NCBI GenBank assembly: GCA_031308135.1
Contig: JAHLJT010009436.1
Location: 216,891,286 to 216,955,285, forward strand
Origin: Acheta domesticus
Lineage: Eukaryota; Arthropoda; Insecta; Orthoptera; Gryllidae
DNA length: 64,000 nt
Reading direction: 5' to 3'
Shown one piece after another: positions 49,449-59,761 of this stretch. Under the pieces are notes generated by a model. It saw nothing but the letters and a program-made list of their open reading frames with translations, was not told the origin of the DNA and searched no databases. How positions within the stretch are numbered: position 1 is the stretch's first letter; every line of letters begins with the position of its first letter. The position numbers and the translations under genes are program-made.

Positions 49449-49850
49449 AAAACAAGTATCCACGGATTCACACACAATACGATAAACAAGTATCCATGGA
49501 TTCACAACAGAAGGTTAGAAACCTATAAGCCAACTTGCAGAAGGTATTACGTTCAGGATCCGAACCAAGAGCGAAGACTGTTAGCGAATGGTTCAAACCC
49601 GGCACTTTACCTACCCCTGGTCCAGCCTCACCTGCAGAGACACCCAGAAACCGCCCAGGCAGATGGCCGCTGCCAACGAGCAATCGCGTCCTACGCAGCG
49701 CCGTCCCGAGCCACATGCTCGTCGCGTACTGCACCTCCGCAGTGCGGCAGACTCCGCCAGTAACTAAGGTTCCGGAGGATTATCGCGCACGCTTTTTTCG
49801 CTCTTGTCTCCCTCTGCCGTTGGATACAAACAGCTTTTGCGTGTAAATTG
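49449..49850. other. Short tandem duplication and mid-GC segment
   Basis: AAACAAGTATCCACGGATTCACA recurs 34 bp downstream (near 49449 and 49483) with one difference. A mid-GC segment to 49850 follows. It contains GGTTCAAACCC near 49593, a perfect B-box string, but no tRNA fold. Possibly another old SINE. Confidence 0.35.
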
Positions 49851-51429
49851 CATCCTCCGGGAGGTTTAGACATTTTTAGCTCGCGTACAGTCTCCGGAAA
49901 AAAGTTTCATTCTTCCCGCTTCGCACAGAGGAGGGCAGTTTGCGATATGACACTGGGGATCTCTCGTGATTTTCCGCATATTTCGTGGTAATGTTTCCAA
50001 ACATATTCTGGCACCGCTTTGTAACATAAAACTTCCCTCTCTAAAGGAAAATAAATTTAAAACTTCAAAGAAACTCGTTTCGTGTCCGTGGCAAGATATA
50101 TTCATTAACTGCAACTCCATGCAGTTAATATAAGGGTCGCTAACCTCTGTGAGAGACTCCTTTGGGGGTAGTTCTCTAAATTTAGAGCACATTATTGATG
50201 CGTTCACGGAAATGTAAATGATAAGCCCTCGCAATCTACACAATAATCACATTACAAAGCGAGATGGCAGTACTTTGATTAAGTTCAACACATCGGTACA
50301 CCTTCAAAGGAAAACTTTCTTCCCTTACAATTTCGGTATTCACTTAGCTTACAGCCGAATCGAAGTACTTTGTGTGAAAAAGATTGAAACTCGGATCACA
50401 TTCTTTTTTTTCAGGCTGTTATCTGTGTTTTTAGAACTCCGCCGCGAAGTAACTAGTATTTACACTTGGGCAAGGAAGCAAATTTTACTGGCATATGATA
50501 AAAGTTCGTGTGTTTAGTATGAATGTGAATATTTCTATCCAAATATTTAAAGAAATTAATATTTGAATCATTGTTATCAGAAATTAAACATGAAAGACTC
50601 ATAACAATATCATGTAGAATTTCTGCCAAATATATTTAATTCAAAACATTCACATTTTTTCTAAAAGTTTTAAAATAAGGGGAACATTTGGATAAAAGTA
50701 AATATAAAAAATGTTCTAATAAAAAAGAAAAACTAGGTCATTATCTATTTCAGGTCCCCTTAGGTTATTGAAATAAAAACAAATATGTTTTGGATACTGA
50801 ATGTAGTTTTAAACATTGCCCAACAGAAAATTAACGGTTATTGTTTGCTAATAAAGTTCATTACAGAGTCACTCTACGAAGCTGCACCTCTTCATTTACA
50901 TAAAAGTAGAGACAGAAGTATAGTAAGATACTTTTTTACGTATTTTCAACCTCAAATATTGTAATTCATATATGTAAATTATGCACCACATTACCCAAAA
51001 CTGTGTTTCTTTATGTTTTTCCAGCATATGCTGGAATATCAACAACTGATATTTATACACTGTGGTTTGGAATATAGATGAAGTAGACGTCTCATCACTG
51101 TACACGTATTTCCGTAAATGTATTTTACTTTTGTTAAGTCCTGCAGAACTGCTGTACTAGCTTTCATTCACACTCGTCTTCTGAGGACATTTCGGCAGTT
51201 CTGAGTTTATGCTTTGCCCAAACTTAAAGATGTTTATTTGGGCCGAAGGTGGGTGTTTTGTCGTGAAATTGGACACGCATAGCGAAGCGTCATTGCGCTT
51301 CAAAAGTTTGAGGTTATAAATACGACACCATTCCGCTTTCAGACCCTTGTCGTTCGCCTTGTTCTCACGGAAGTGGCCCGATTCTTATTGATTGGTGATT
51401 CCGCGTCAACAGCATCTAATGTCACTAGT
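49851..51429. other. AT-rich non-coding stretch
   Basis: Nothing supported. Confidence 0.5.
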
Positions 51430-51625
51430 CCTGTGCGTGTATTGCATGTTTTATCGCGGGAGGTGGAGATAATCTTGCCCATTGGGTGACGAGATTTGGT
51501 GCCGACCTCCAGGTCGGGTCGCGGGGTTTTCCTCAGCCAGGAATCTCCCACCAGCTGCCCCAGACGGGACACGATCTCATCTCCCGATTAGTCTCCCGGC
51601 ATGTGTGGTAAGGGGTGAAGATAGA
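51430..51625 (-). mobile_element. SINE-like repeat family R1, copy 2 (truncated)
   Basis: This matches the left half of copy 1: GTGCCGACC followed by a TCG..GGGTTTTCC segment, CCACCAGCTGCC, GGGACACGATCTC and TCTCCCGGCATGTGTGGTA occur in the same order as at 47560-47695. The part beyond the TGTGGTA word, including the tRNA-like head, is missing. Confidence 0.55.
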
Positions 51626-52729
51626 GCAACGAATAGGAAGGAAAGATTACCCGGAGTTCTTATTGTTTTCTCTATTGATGAAGTAGGCGTTTTCCAGCTT
51701 CATGGCATCTTCGTTCCAAGCGTTCTGATTCTAAGCGTTCTGATTGGCTGCCATTTCAACCCTCTTGTACGACAAGGTTTCAACTAACATTTCAGTCGTT
51801 TTGAGTAAACAGAAGTCAAAGTTTCACCTCTTCGCCTATTCAGACAATATTCCACATACAACAGTGATTTTTCCTGTAACGTGTCAGGATGTCACGGAAC
51901 ATATAAGGGCTGAATTACTTAATTGCCGAATGTATGTCTTGGAGGAGCTGGAAGATTTGGGAAATATGAATGATGTTTGACGACTTGTGCACCTGAGCAG
52001 GAAGACGTATATTGAAAATACGAACAGACTGTAAAGTTCTTATTTTAGTTGTTTGTGTAAAGTTCTTTTTATTGTTTAGTTATTATTGTTTAATTTTTTA
52101 GTTATTGTAATAAATATTATCATTTTATTTTGAAAATTTGGAATTGTTTTTGGTCAATACAATTAAACGATAAGTTGCCATGTTTCAGATCAGCGGTGTA
52201 TGCCGTTTAATCATCGACCCTTTTAAATAAAATGTGATGATTCTATTTTTTTAATGAAATTAATTCAATAAAGGGCAAAGAAAATTTAGTACCTTAACAT
52301 TACAGAAGCTATTTATCCATATATTGCAGCACAAGTACGTTCTACTTGTAGCATAAGTCAGAAAGAATTTTATCACACTAACAACTCATTCTTTTGCTAT
52401 TGATTTTCTCGTATGGAACGTAATTCTCGAGTAACTAAGATACGAAGTGCTGAGAAAGTTATGAAATGCTGCTGCGAAAAGTGCCGTTTTTCTGTAGAGA
52501 AACTCATTTCTTTCAAAAATAAAACTTGGTCAGCGTAGGAACATCTAACACAAATCATATATTTAAAAAACAACGGCTTCAAGAATGAAAGGAATTTCAG
52601 TTTCAATATCATTCATCGTGAAGTGCACTGTACGCTACGACCGGTCAACACCTGTAGAGTAGTATTTTATCTGATTCCTATATCCACGCGGGGATTATCT
52701 TATAACATAGGGTGCAGATGTGCTTATTA
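51626..52729. other. AT-rich non-coding stretch
   Basis: A 78-codon plus frame at 51744-51980 stays open over a mid-GC segment. I see no family resemblance. The remainder is AT-rich with TTATTATTG runs near 52078. Confidence 0.4.
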
Positions 52730-53243
52730 CGTTGTTGTTATTATTACTCCTCTAATTCACGACTAGATGTTATGATCGGTTGATTATAAAGTCTACCCCG
52801 GGTTGTAACCATCTCCCTAAGGAGTAGATCTAGGGACTTACAGTACCCCTACGATACTTTGCGCAAAATGTGGGCTGTTCCAAATAAAGCAATTTCTAGC
52901 ACTTCCCAGTCTTTTGCATTACCTGGGAGATTAGCCAAGTTCTTACTCAAATTTTGCGGAACAAATCACAGATCTCCGCTGACTATCGATACGACCTGTG
53001 CTTTTACGCCCCACATTCGGCTGATCTCGATTTGCAAACTCGTCTATTTAAGACGTTTCTCTGCCTCCTTGGTTACGACGTTTTGATCGCATGGCACAGC
53101 AACGTCTACAAGCTGACACGATTTTTTCTCCAAATCCCGGATAACAATATCCGGTTTGTTTGCCACTATGGTGCGATCAGTTTGAATTTGTTAGACGTAC
53201 ATTATCGTACACAGTCCAACACGTCACCGGTTTTGGTGAGTGT
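52730..53243 (-). mobile_element. R4/Dong-like retrotransposon, 5'-truncated copy B
   Basis: Homologous to the 3' end of copy C (3' UTR plus the last about 150 codons). The 3' tail is a short, partly decayed TAA tract (GTTGTTGTTATTATTA on plus, about 52731-52747). It ends on the 5' side at GGTTTTGGTGAGTGTT (to 53243), where the TAA-type tail of copy C starts at once. Several substitutions and stops show that it is the oldest-looking copy of the three. Confidence 0.88.
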
Positions 53244-53262
53244 TGTTATCGTTATTATTATT

Positions 53263-55725
53263 TTCCCATTACATCACGACTAAAGATGTTATGAGTCGGC
53301 TGAATATAAGAGCTACTCCAGGTTGCAACCAACTACCTAAGGAGCAGATCCGGTGACTATCAGTGCCTCTACAATACTTTACGCAAAATGTGGGCTGTTC
53401 CAAATAAAGCAATTTCTTGCACTTCCCAGTCTTTTGAATTACCAGGGAGTTTAGACAAGTTCTTACTCAAATTTTGCGGAACAAATCCCAGTGCTCCGAT
53501 AACTATCGGGACGACCTGTGCTTTTACGCCCCACATTCGACTGATCTCGATTTCCAAACTCTTGTATTTAAGACGTTTCTCTCCCTCCTTGGTAACGACG
53601 TTTTGATCGCAAGGTACAGCAACATCGATAAGTAAACACGATTTTTTCGCCAAATTCCGGATAACTATATCCGGGTTGTTTGCCGCTATCGTGCGATCAG
53701 TTTGAATTTGTTGGTCGTACAATATCGTACACAATCCAACAGACGTCACCGGTTTTGGTGAGTGTTCGTACCACTTGGGGCATGTGTTTGGAACTTCGAG
53801 GGCGGTACAGATCTGCCAGTGGAGGTAGCTACATACCCTGTCATGTCTTTTCAGGTATTCGGTCTTTGCTAGGATTGGACAAGCTGAGACAATATGATCA
53901 ATGGTTTCTACTTGCTCCTGGCAAATGCGGCATTTATCATCTTGGGAAATTTTGAGAACCGCTTTATCATAATGTCGTGTTCTCAAGGCCTGATCTTGGG
54001 CAGCTATTACAAGTGCTTCCGATTCTGGCTTCATTCTTCCCCTTTTAAGCCACATAAATGATTGGTCTTTATTGATCTGCACCTTGTCCATTCTTTTTAG
54101 GTATTGTCCGTGGAGTGGTTTGTCTCTCCACGATTTCTTTAACATTTTTTGTGTCTCACACTTCTTGTTTAGCAGCATCAGAAGTTCAGTGTCTGTGTTA
54201 TTCGACGTGTCTTGCCTAGTTTTCTTCGCAATGCTTCTTGCTACACTAACAATGCCTCTGTTTCCCATTCTTCGGTCAGATTTCATGATCTGCCTCATTA
54301 GAGGGTCATCTTGATGGCTGACTACATTCTTCCCCAACCCGACTATTGCGTTGTGCCAGGAGGCCTCAATTTGTCTGATGCCTCTTCCTCCTTCCTTACG
54401 TGACACATAAAGTCTATGTATATCAGCTCGAGGGTGGGAAACATGATGCATTGTTAGCAGTTTACTGGTTTTTCGATCGATGGTGCGAATTTCTTGCTCA
54501 GTCCAGTCCACTAGCGCAAAACTGTATTCGGCTACAGGTACCGCCAAACCACCTATTGCAGATATTTTATTTCTGGAATTCAGAGCGGACTGCAGGACCA
54601 GTCTCACTCTCCTATAATACTCCCTACGAATTCTCTCTTTCATTCTGTCGTTCGAGATGGTTTCACATTCTTCAATGCCCAGATATTTGTAAGTTTTACC
54701 TGGCTCAAGATCTTGAATCACAGTGTGCGTATCAATTTCAATGTTCTCAGACGTTGTGAGTTTCCCTCTTTTTAAATTGATTTTTGCACACTTGTCAAGA
54801 CCAAACTTCATGCAGATGTCATTGCTAAAGTCATACACGACAGAGAGCATTTGGGAGTGAATCGCTTCATTCTTAGCAAACACTTTCAGATCATCCATGT
54901 AAAACAAATGTGATACTGGTCTTTCATCACCATGGAGCTTAAAACAAAAGTCAGCTTGCGACAACTGTCTCGATAGTGGGATCAAACTGATGCAAAACAG
55001 CAGAGGGGATAGTGAATCTCCTTGAAAAATACCCCTGTTAATCTGAATACTTCTGGTTTCTACTGCTTCCTTTCCGCTGTGTATTAGTAACCTGGTACTC
55101 CACGACTTCATACTAGCCTTGCAAAATTCAATAAGTCTAGGATGAAATCGATAGATCTCCAGGGTCTTCAAAATCCAATCGTGTGGTACACTATCAAAGG
55201 CCTTTTGGTAGTCAATCCAAGCCATGCTCAAATTACGTTTGCGTTTCTTTACATCATTCAAAATGACTTTATTCAGTAGCAAGATTTCCTTACAGCCAAA
55301 AGAGCCTTTACGACATCCTTTTTGTTCAGCTGGCATTAGGTGATTCTTATCTAGATGTCTGTACATTTTGTCAGCTATGGCTGCAGTGATAACTTTGTAC
55401 AGTACTGGCAGACAAGTAATTGGCCTGTAGTTCTTCGCCAAAGAGCTGTCTCCCGCTTTGGGTAGCAAATACGTGATGCCGCGTGTGAGCCATTCCGGAA
55501 TTTCCTTTGGGTTTTCAAAAATTTTATTAACAGCCTTTGCTAGATGAGAATGTATTGCTGTTAATTTCTTAATCCAATAAATCTGGATCTTATCAATCCC
55601 GGGGGACTTCTAGTTTCCCATGTTCTTAATTGCTTGGAAGAGGTCCTCTTCCGAGAATTGGTGAACATCTTCCACTGTTTCTACAAGTTCATCGGCAGCA
55701 TCATTGAAGCCAAGATGCGACTTTG
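53263..55725 (-). mobile_element. R4/Dong-like non-LTR retrotransposon, long copy C
   Basis: About 2.46 kb of element on the minus strand. The 3' end consists of a stop codon at 53369-53371, a roughly 105-bp 3' UTR and a TAA-type tail (53243-53262, partly decayed). The 5' end is truncated near 55725, about 38 codons before an in-frame TAG (55610-55612), and joins the (TAA)n tail of copy D. R2/R4/Dong-type elements encode one protein with RT and a restriction-like endonuclease. Dong of Bombyx is known to insert in TAA repeats, and this copy fits that behaviour. Confidence 0.93.
53369..55468 (-). CDS. Reverse transcriptase / restriction-like endonuclease of an R4/Dong-like element (truncated)
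   Basis: The 699-residue frame copies element RNA into DNA at a nicked target. Seen in order: RT block with KNYRPITCLPVLYK (12-25), motif A AWIDYQKAFDSVPHDW (83-98), motif B NRGIFQGDSLSPLLF (144-158), the catalytic YMDD (190-193) and KYLGIEE (261-267). Then come a zinc finger C513-x2-C516-x8-H525-x4-C530 and the endonuclease segment with HW (550-551), PD (599-600) and D615 in CLLIDVAVP. The C-terminus ends GTAHILRKVL. The first codon given is TTG, not a true start: the frame is open from 55609 and continues upstream of an in-frame TAG at 55610-55612. The N-terminus of the family is missing, so the copy cannot make a full protein, though its C-terminal two thirds look intact. No host gene neighbours it. 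Confidence 0.93.
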   Translation of the reverse strand: MLPKAGDSSLAKNYRPITCLPVLYKVITAAIADKMYRHLDKNHLMPAEQKGCRKGSFGCKEILLLNKVILNDVKKRKRNLSMAWIDYQKAFDSVPHDWILKTLEIYRFHPRLIEFCKASMKSWSTRLLIHSGKEAVETRSIQINRGIFQGDSLSPLLFCISLIPLSRQLSQADFCFKLHGDERPVSHLFYMDDLKVFAKNEAIHSQMLSVVYDFSNDICMKFGLDKCAKINLKRGKLTTSENIEIDTHTVIQDLEPGKTYKYLGIEECETISNDRMKERIRREYYRRVRLVLQSALNSRNKISAIGGLAVPVAEYSFALVDWTEQEIRTIDRKTSKLLTMHHVSHPRADIHRLYVSRKEGGRGIRQIEASWHNAIVGLGKNVVSHQDDPLMRQIMKSDRRMGNRGIVSVARSIAKKTRQDTSNNTDTELLMLLNKKCETQKMLKKSWRDKPLHGQYLKRMDKVQINKDQSFMWLKRGRMKPESEALVIAAQDQALRTRHYDKAVLKISQDDKCRICQEQVETIDHIVSACPILAKTEYLKRHDRVCSYLHWQICTALEVPNTCPKWYEHSPKPVTSVGLCTILYDQQIQTDRTIAANNPDIVIRNLAKKSCLLIDVAVPCDQNVVTKEGEKRLKYKSLEIEISRMWGVKAQVVPIVIGALGFVPQNLSKNLSKLPGNSKDWEVQEIALFGTAHILRKVL

Positions 55726-55741
55726 TTATTTATATTATTTA

Positions 55742-55774
<33 letters not shown>
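55742..55774. repeat. (ATT)n tract between copies C and D
   Basis: A clean ATT run that is the TAA tail of copy D, into which copy C is joined at its 5' end. Confidence 0.95.
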
Positions 55775-55775
<1 letters not shown>

Positions 55776-55973
55776 CTCAATATCACGACTAAAGATGTTA
55801 TGAGTTGGCTGAATATAAAGTCTACTCCAGGTTGCAACCAGCAACATAAGGAGTAGATCTAGGGACTGTCGGTGCCTCTACAATACTTTGCGCAAAATGT
55901 GGGCTGTTCCAAATAAAGCGATTTCTTGAACTTCCCAGTCTTTTGAATTACCTGGCAGTTTAGATAAGTTTTA

Positions 55974-55974
<1 letters not shown>
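55775..55974 (-). mobile_element. R4/Dong-like retrotransposon, short copy D
   Basis: About 200 bp homologous to the 3' UTR and last about 30 codons of copy C, truncated at the 5' side near GATAAGTTTTA. Flanked on both sides by (TAA)n. Confidence 0.9.

Positions 55975-56011
<37 letters not shown>
55975..56011. repeat. (TTA)n tract, right edge of the Dong cluster
   Basis: A TTA run of about 37 bp, probably the original microsatellite target. Confidence 0.95.
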
Positions 56012-56420
56012 GGTTAGAAGAAATAACGCGCTTGATTTGAAAACGCGAGGCGAACAAAAGTATTAAAATTGCAATATCCATGGTACTAAGAGTCCCGGCA
56101 GGAGGGCGAGGGGGGTACAGGGACGGCGACCACAGGAGGCCGGGTGGAAATTTCGGAGCGGCGCGGGTGGTGCGGCGACGGGGACGGCGGCGGTGGGTGT
56201 TGAGGATGGCCGCACGCGCAAAAACGGCCCCACTAGCCGCTGGCGCCGCCGGCGGACACGACAGGGGCAGGAGCAGGCAGGCGCCTGTGGACAAAACCTG
56301 CCGTCGCGGCCAGCGCAACACGCGCGCTACAAAGCGGGGGGAGGGGCAGCGCAACGGCTGCGGCGGTGTCTTGTTTACTCCTTGCGAAAAACACCTGCAT
56401 CGCTCCAAGGAACTTGCTAC
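56012..56420. other. CpG-rich block next to the retrotransposon cluster
   Basis: A CpG-rich block at 56070-56400. The minus frame 55971-56450 ends in polyasparagine because it runs into the TAA tract, and it is therefore spurious. The block may have carried the TAA target on its edge. Confidence 0.45.
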
Positions 56421-57840
56421 ATTACTGTAACTTCGTAAAATTAACACCAAACTAACTCGAAAGAATGTGAGGATACCACACTGAATTAAATTTCTTAAAT
56501 GGACTCCTTAAGTAATTTGATATTTTTATGAAATTTTGCAAATATTTAAGACAAATATTTTAAAAAAATAATTTTGTCGTACCAAGGAGCAGAAATTAAC
56601 TATTAACACATTTTCCGACTCGGAGTAACACGAGTGTTCGGTATCTCCCACTCTTTTAGACGTTCACTGGAGCCCAATACCTTGTGATATTTATACATTT
56701 CCCCGTCTAATACATTAACATTTAGTACATTTAACATTTAGTCTGCCACCACTTTTCACTTGCGAAAGAGCCCTACTTACGTCGTAACGTGCAAAACACG
56801 CACACCATCTTCGAGCCAAATCATCTAACAAATGCAGATAGTTTGTTTCTTTCTAAAGACGCGTTTAAAATTATGCAAATTGGTATTCTTTGACAAGTCT
56901 TTCAATTGTAATCAGTGTAACACTTACGACCAAACCTTAGGTTTAAACCTGTTGGCAATATGTTTGACCACAGTGTGCAACATTGTTCAACTAATACAAA
57001 TGATTATTAATTCATTTAATCATTGTTCATTATTTCTTAATGACTGTTTGTATTCATTTCAATGATCATTTATTTATTTATTTAAATGTTTCTTGTGTCC
57101 CTAACATAGTGTATTTAAAAAAATATCTATATCTTTACATACACTAACGCACTCACAAGTAGTTTTTTACCAACTCCACTGCGGCTGCGTCCATGACACG
57201 GGGTTTTTGAGGCCATGAGTTCTACAACTCAGTAGATTGTTCTGAATCAGTAAATTAATGCGAGATCATTTCTTTTTTATCATTAATCATTATTATCATC
57301 ATTATTATGTTATTATTACACGAGTTTTATGTATTTCACTTTGTTATAAAAATATTTAATTTCCACTCGAGAGACTGTAACTAGTAATACTGAGCTATAT
57401 GAAACGGAAACATCGCATGAAAACTGGAATTCGGAAAACATTCACTTTAAAGCATTTCAAAAGCCTTTTATTTACAATGAAATATTAATTGTGAATATAT
57501 TTGATATTAGTGTGTTCTACTTCATTAATCATTTAATTGAATTATTAATTACAATGTTAATATTTGATTTGTTTATCCATATTTAATTTTAATTCAAATT
57601 TCAATTTTGACCAGAATTATAGTATATTAAAAAATGCGGGGATGTACAATTATCAGAACTAACATGGGTGTGTATAAACGGTTGAAAATGAAAACAACTA
57701 ATGAAGTTTTCAAAGTACTTACAACACTTGGGGAGTGTTGTACCGTTAAGTTGGCAGCTCCGGCACCAGTCGCGCTCGATGCAGATCTTTCGGGCGCACG
57801 TTTCGGAGGTTCCTCCCGAAAACTTGACTCTGGGTTGCGA
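56421..57840. other. AT-rich stretch with an empty TAA-type tract
   Basis: AT-rich. At 57277-57320 there is a degenerate ATT/ATC tract (TCATTATTATCATCATTATT and following) without an inserted element. No gene was recognised. Confidence 0.45.
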
Positions 57841-57860
57841 TAAAGGATTCATGTATCAAC

Positions 57861-57910
57861 CCGTTCAGTTATCACGTTTCTGAAAACAATCCGTTCAGTC
57901 AACACGTTTC
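57861..57910. repeat. 30-bp tandem duplication
   Basis: CCGTTCAGTTATCACGTTTC at 57861 and CCGTTCAGTCAACACGTTTC at 57891 differ at two positions. Confidence 0.8.
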
Positions 57911-59352
57911 GTTTATAACCACACAAAATATTTAAGTAGAATATTAAATAATTTATTTTCCTACTTTTAGTGCTATATATTCGTAAATGTTGGTACGTTG
58001 ACGTCAATGGGATTTTGGTTTTAGCGGACAGTTATGAAATGGTACGAGATTATTTAATCTAAATTTAAGTTTTGGCTTCACTTTTCAAAATCAAAAGAAA
58101 GAATGCATTACGTAGGATTTGCATTTCACAATCCTAGTGCAAAGCAGATTTCATTGCAAACGAGAGCGTCATTCATTTGAGATGGTTCTTCCATTTTTCG
58201 TTAATAAATTTACTTAATGGTGGAAAATAAAAATATTCATTTTATTATTTGTTTAGTGCTGCTGATTCTAAGACATACACCATAGATTTGAATACGATAA
58301 CTTACGGAAATATTAAATCGAAACGCTTTCAATTTTAAAATAAAAGGGGTCATTTATTAGTAATAAGAAAAAGTCTTGCACAATATTGTTTATAAACTGA
58401 AAATAATAAAAAAATAGCTATTTTAACAATTTTCAATAACAGTTCCTAGGTTGATCTTCATAAAATCACAAAAGTCCTTCCTTTACGTCCAATACCGTAT
58501 GTACATTTCACTAAATCAACTCTCCCAAATATTCTAGTGCATTTACATTTTCGTAATATTCTCAATCAAATAAACTGTCAATACGATATAGCCTTTCTTA
58601 CATCGAAATTCTCCACTCTGAGTAAACGCCGCTGTAACTGAAAAATCACCTCCTCACTCCAGAACGCACATGTTCTCTCTGGATGCTAATACCGTCCAAC
58701 TTCTTAAGTCGACAGTCTCCATAACATCACAACATTACTAACCTGTTATTTTATTCCAGGAGGCCGTATGTATACATATTGTCTTGACTGATCAAATGTG
58801 GACGAAATATAACGCCTAATTTCTACTCGTACATTAATATGTTAATATGATACATAAGATTATCAGAAAACTATGCCGAAAACACACGAGAATTATGTAG
58901 AATATTAATTGAATATTGAATGAAATTGAATGAATATTGAATATTCATTAATATTGAATAATATTAATGAATAATTGAATATTGAATGAAATAATGTAAA
59001 ACAGACAAACTGTGATATCCTTAAATCGTTGCACATCACTCCCTCACATGTTCTCCTATTAGTTCAATCATAGTTACAAGATATGAACTGAACAACTGCA
59101 TGACTGTCACAAGAAGGGATTCCTTAAAGATTGCTCAAGCGGATCTGAGGAAGTGCATAAAATATTTCAATGTTTTACTCTGATCTTGGACTAACATTTT
59201 AAGCTATCATTACCTCACTGAACTTCAACATCTGAATTTTTTTCAACACGGTTCATAGCGGGTTATTTGAAAAATTTCCTTTCTTGTCCATGTGCAATAA
59301 TTTTTATCGTACACATGCTATTTATCTAGAACTTTTGGATAAGTGGTGAATG
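57911..59352. other. AT-rich stretch with a GAATATT field
   Basis: AT-rich. At 58905-58985 GAATATTGAATGAAATT-like words recur, and 58942-58955 pairs perfectly with 58960-58973 around a 4-base loop. No gene. Confidence 0.5.
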
Positions 59353-59494
59353 ACTGGACATGTTCCCTACAACCTTTTTTCAGAATTTTGCAACATAAAC
59401 ACGCAAATTTTTATAGTTTAGTAATGAATATTTACACATTAATTCATTTACAATGTTTTCATAAGACACCAAGAAATATTTTAAACTTGATGAG
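59353..59494. repeat. 142-bp direct repeat, copy 1
   Basis: Nearly identical to 59621-59761, with a handful of substitutions and one single-base indel near the end; same orientation, offset 268 bp. Confidence 0.92.
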
Positions 59495-59620
59495 AAAACA
59501 GAAAATTTCCATTCCGGCTCCCAATCTCGGAAATAACAGGTATCTTTATTTATTAACATACATTCAATGAAATAATCTACATTTTTGGTCATAATTTCAT
59601 AAAATTCATTTCATTCATAA

Positions 59621-59761
59621 ACTGGACATTTTCCCTACAATCTTTTTTCAGAATTTTGCAACATAAACACGCACATTTTTATAGTTTAGTAATGAATATT
59701 TACACATTAATTCATTTACAATATTTTAATAAGACACCAAGAAATATTTAAACTTGATGAG
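59621..59761. repeat. 141-bp direct repeat, copy 2
   Basis: The partner of 59353-59494. The 126-bp spacer between the copies is unrelated to either. Confidence 0.92.

Noticed and set aside
51744..51980. 78-codon plus frame as a host exon
   Set aside because: No family resemblance, and it follows a repeat copy closely. It may be an exon or repeat-derived; evidence is insufficient.
55971..56450. 159-codon minus frame ending in polyasparagine
   Set aside because: The polyasparagine end is the TAA microsatellite and the remainder is CpG-rich composition.
57261..57275. Dong-like insertion at the empty TAA/ATT tract
   Set aside because: No 3' UTR words of the element (such as CAGGTTGCAACCA) occur beside it.
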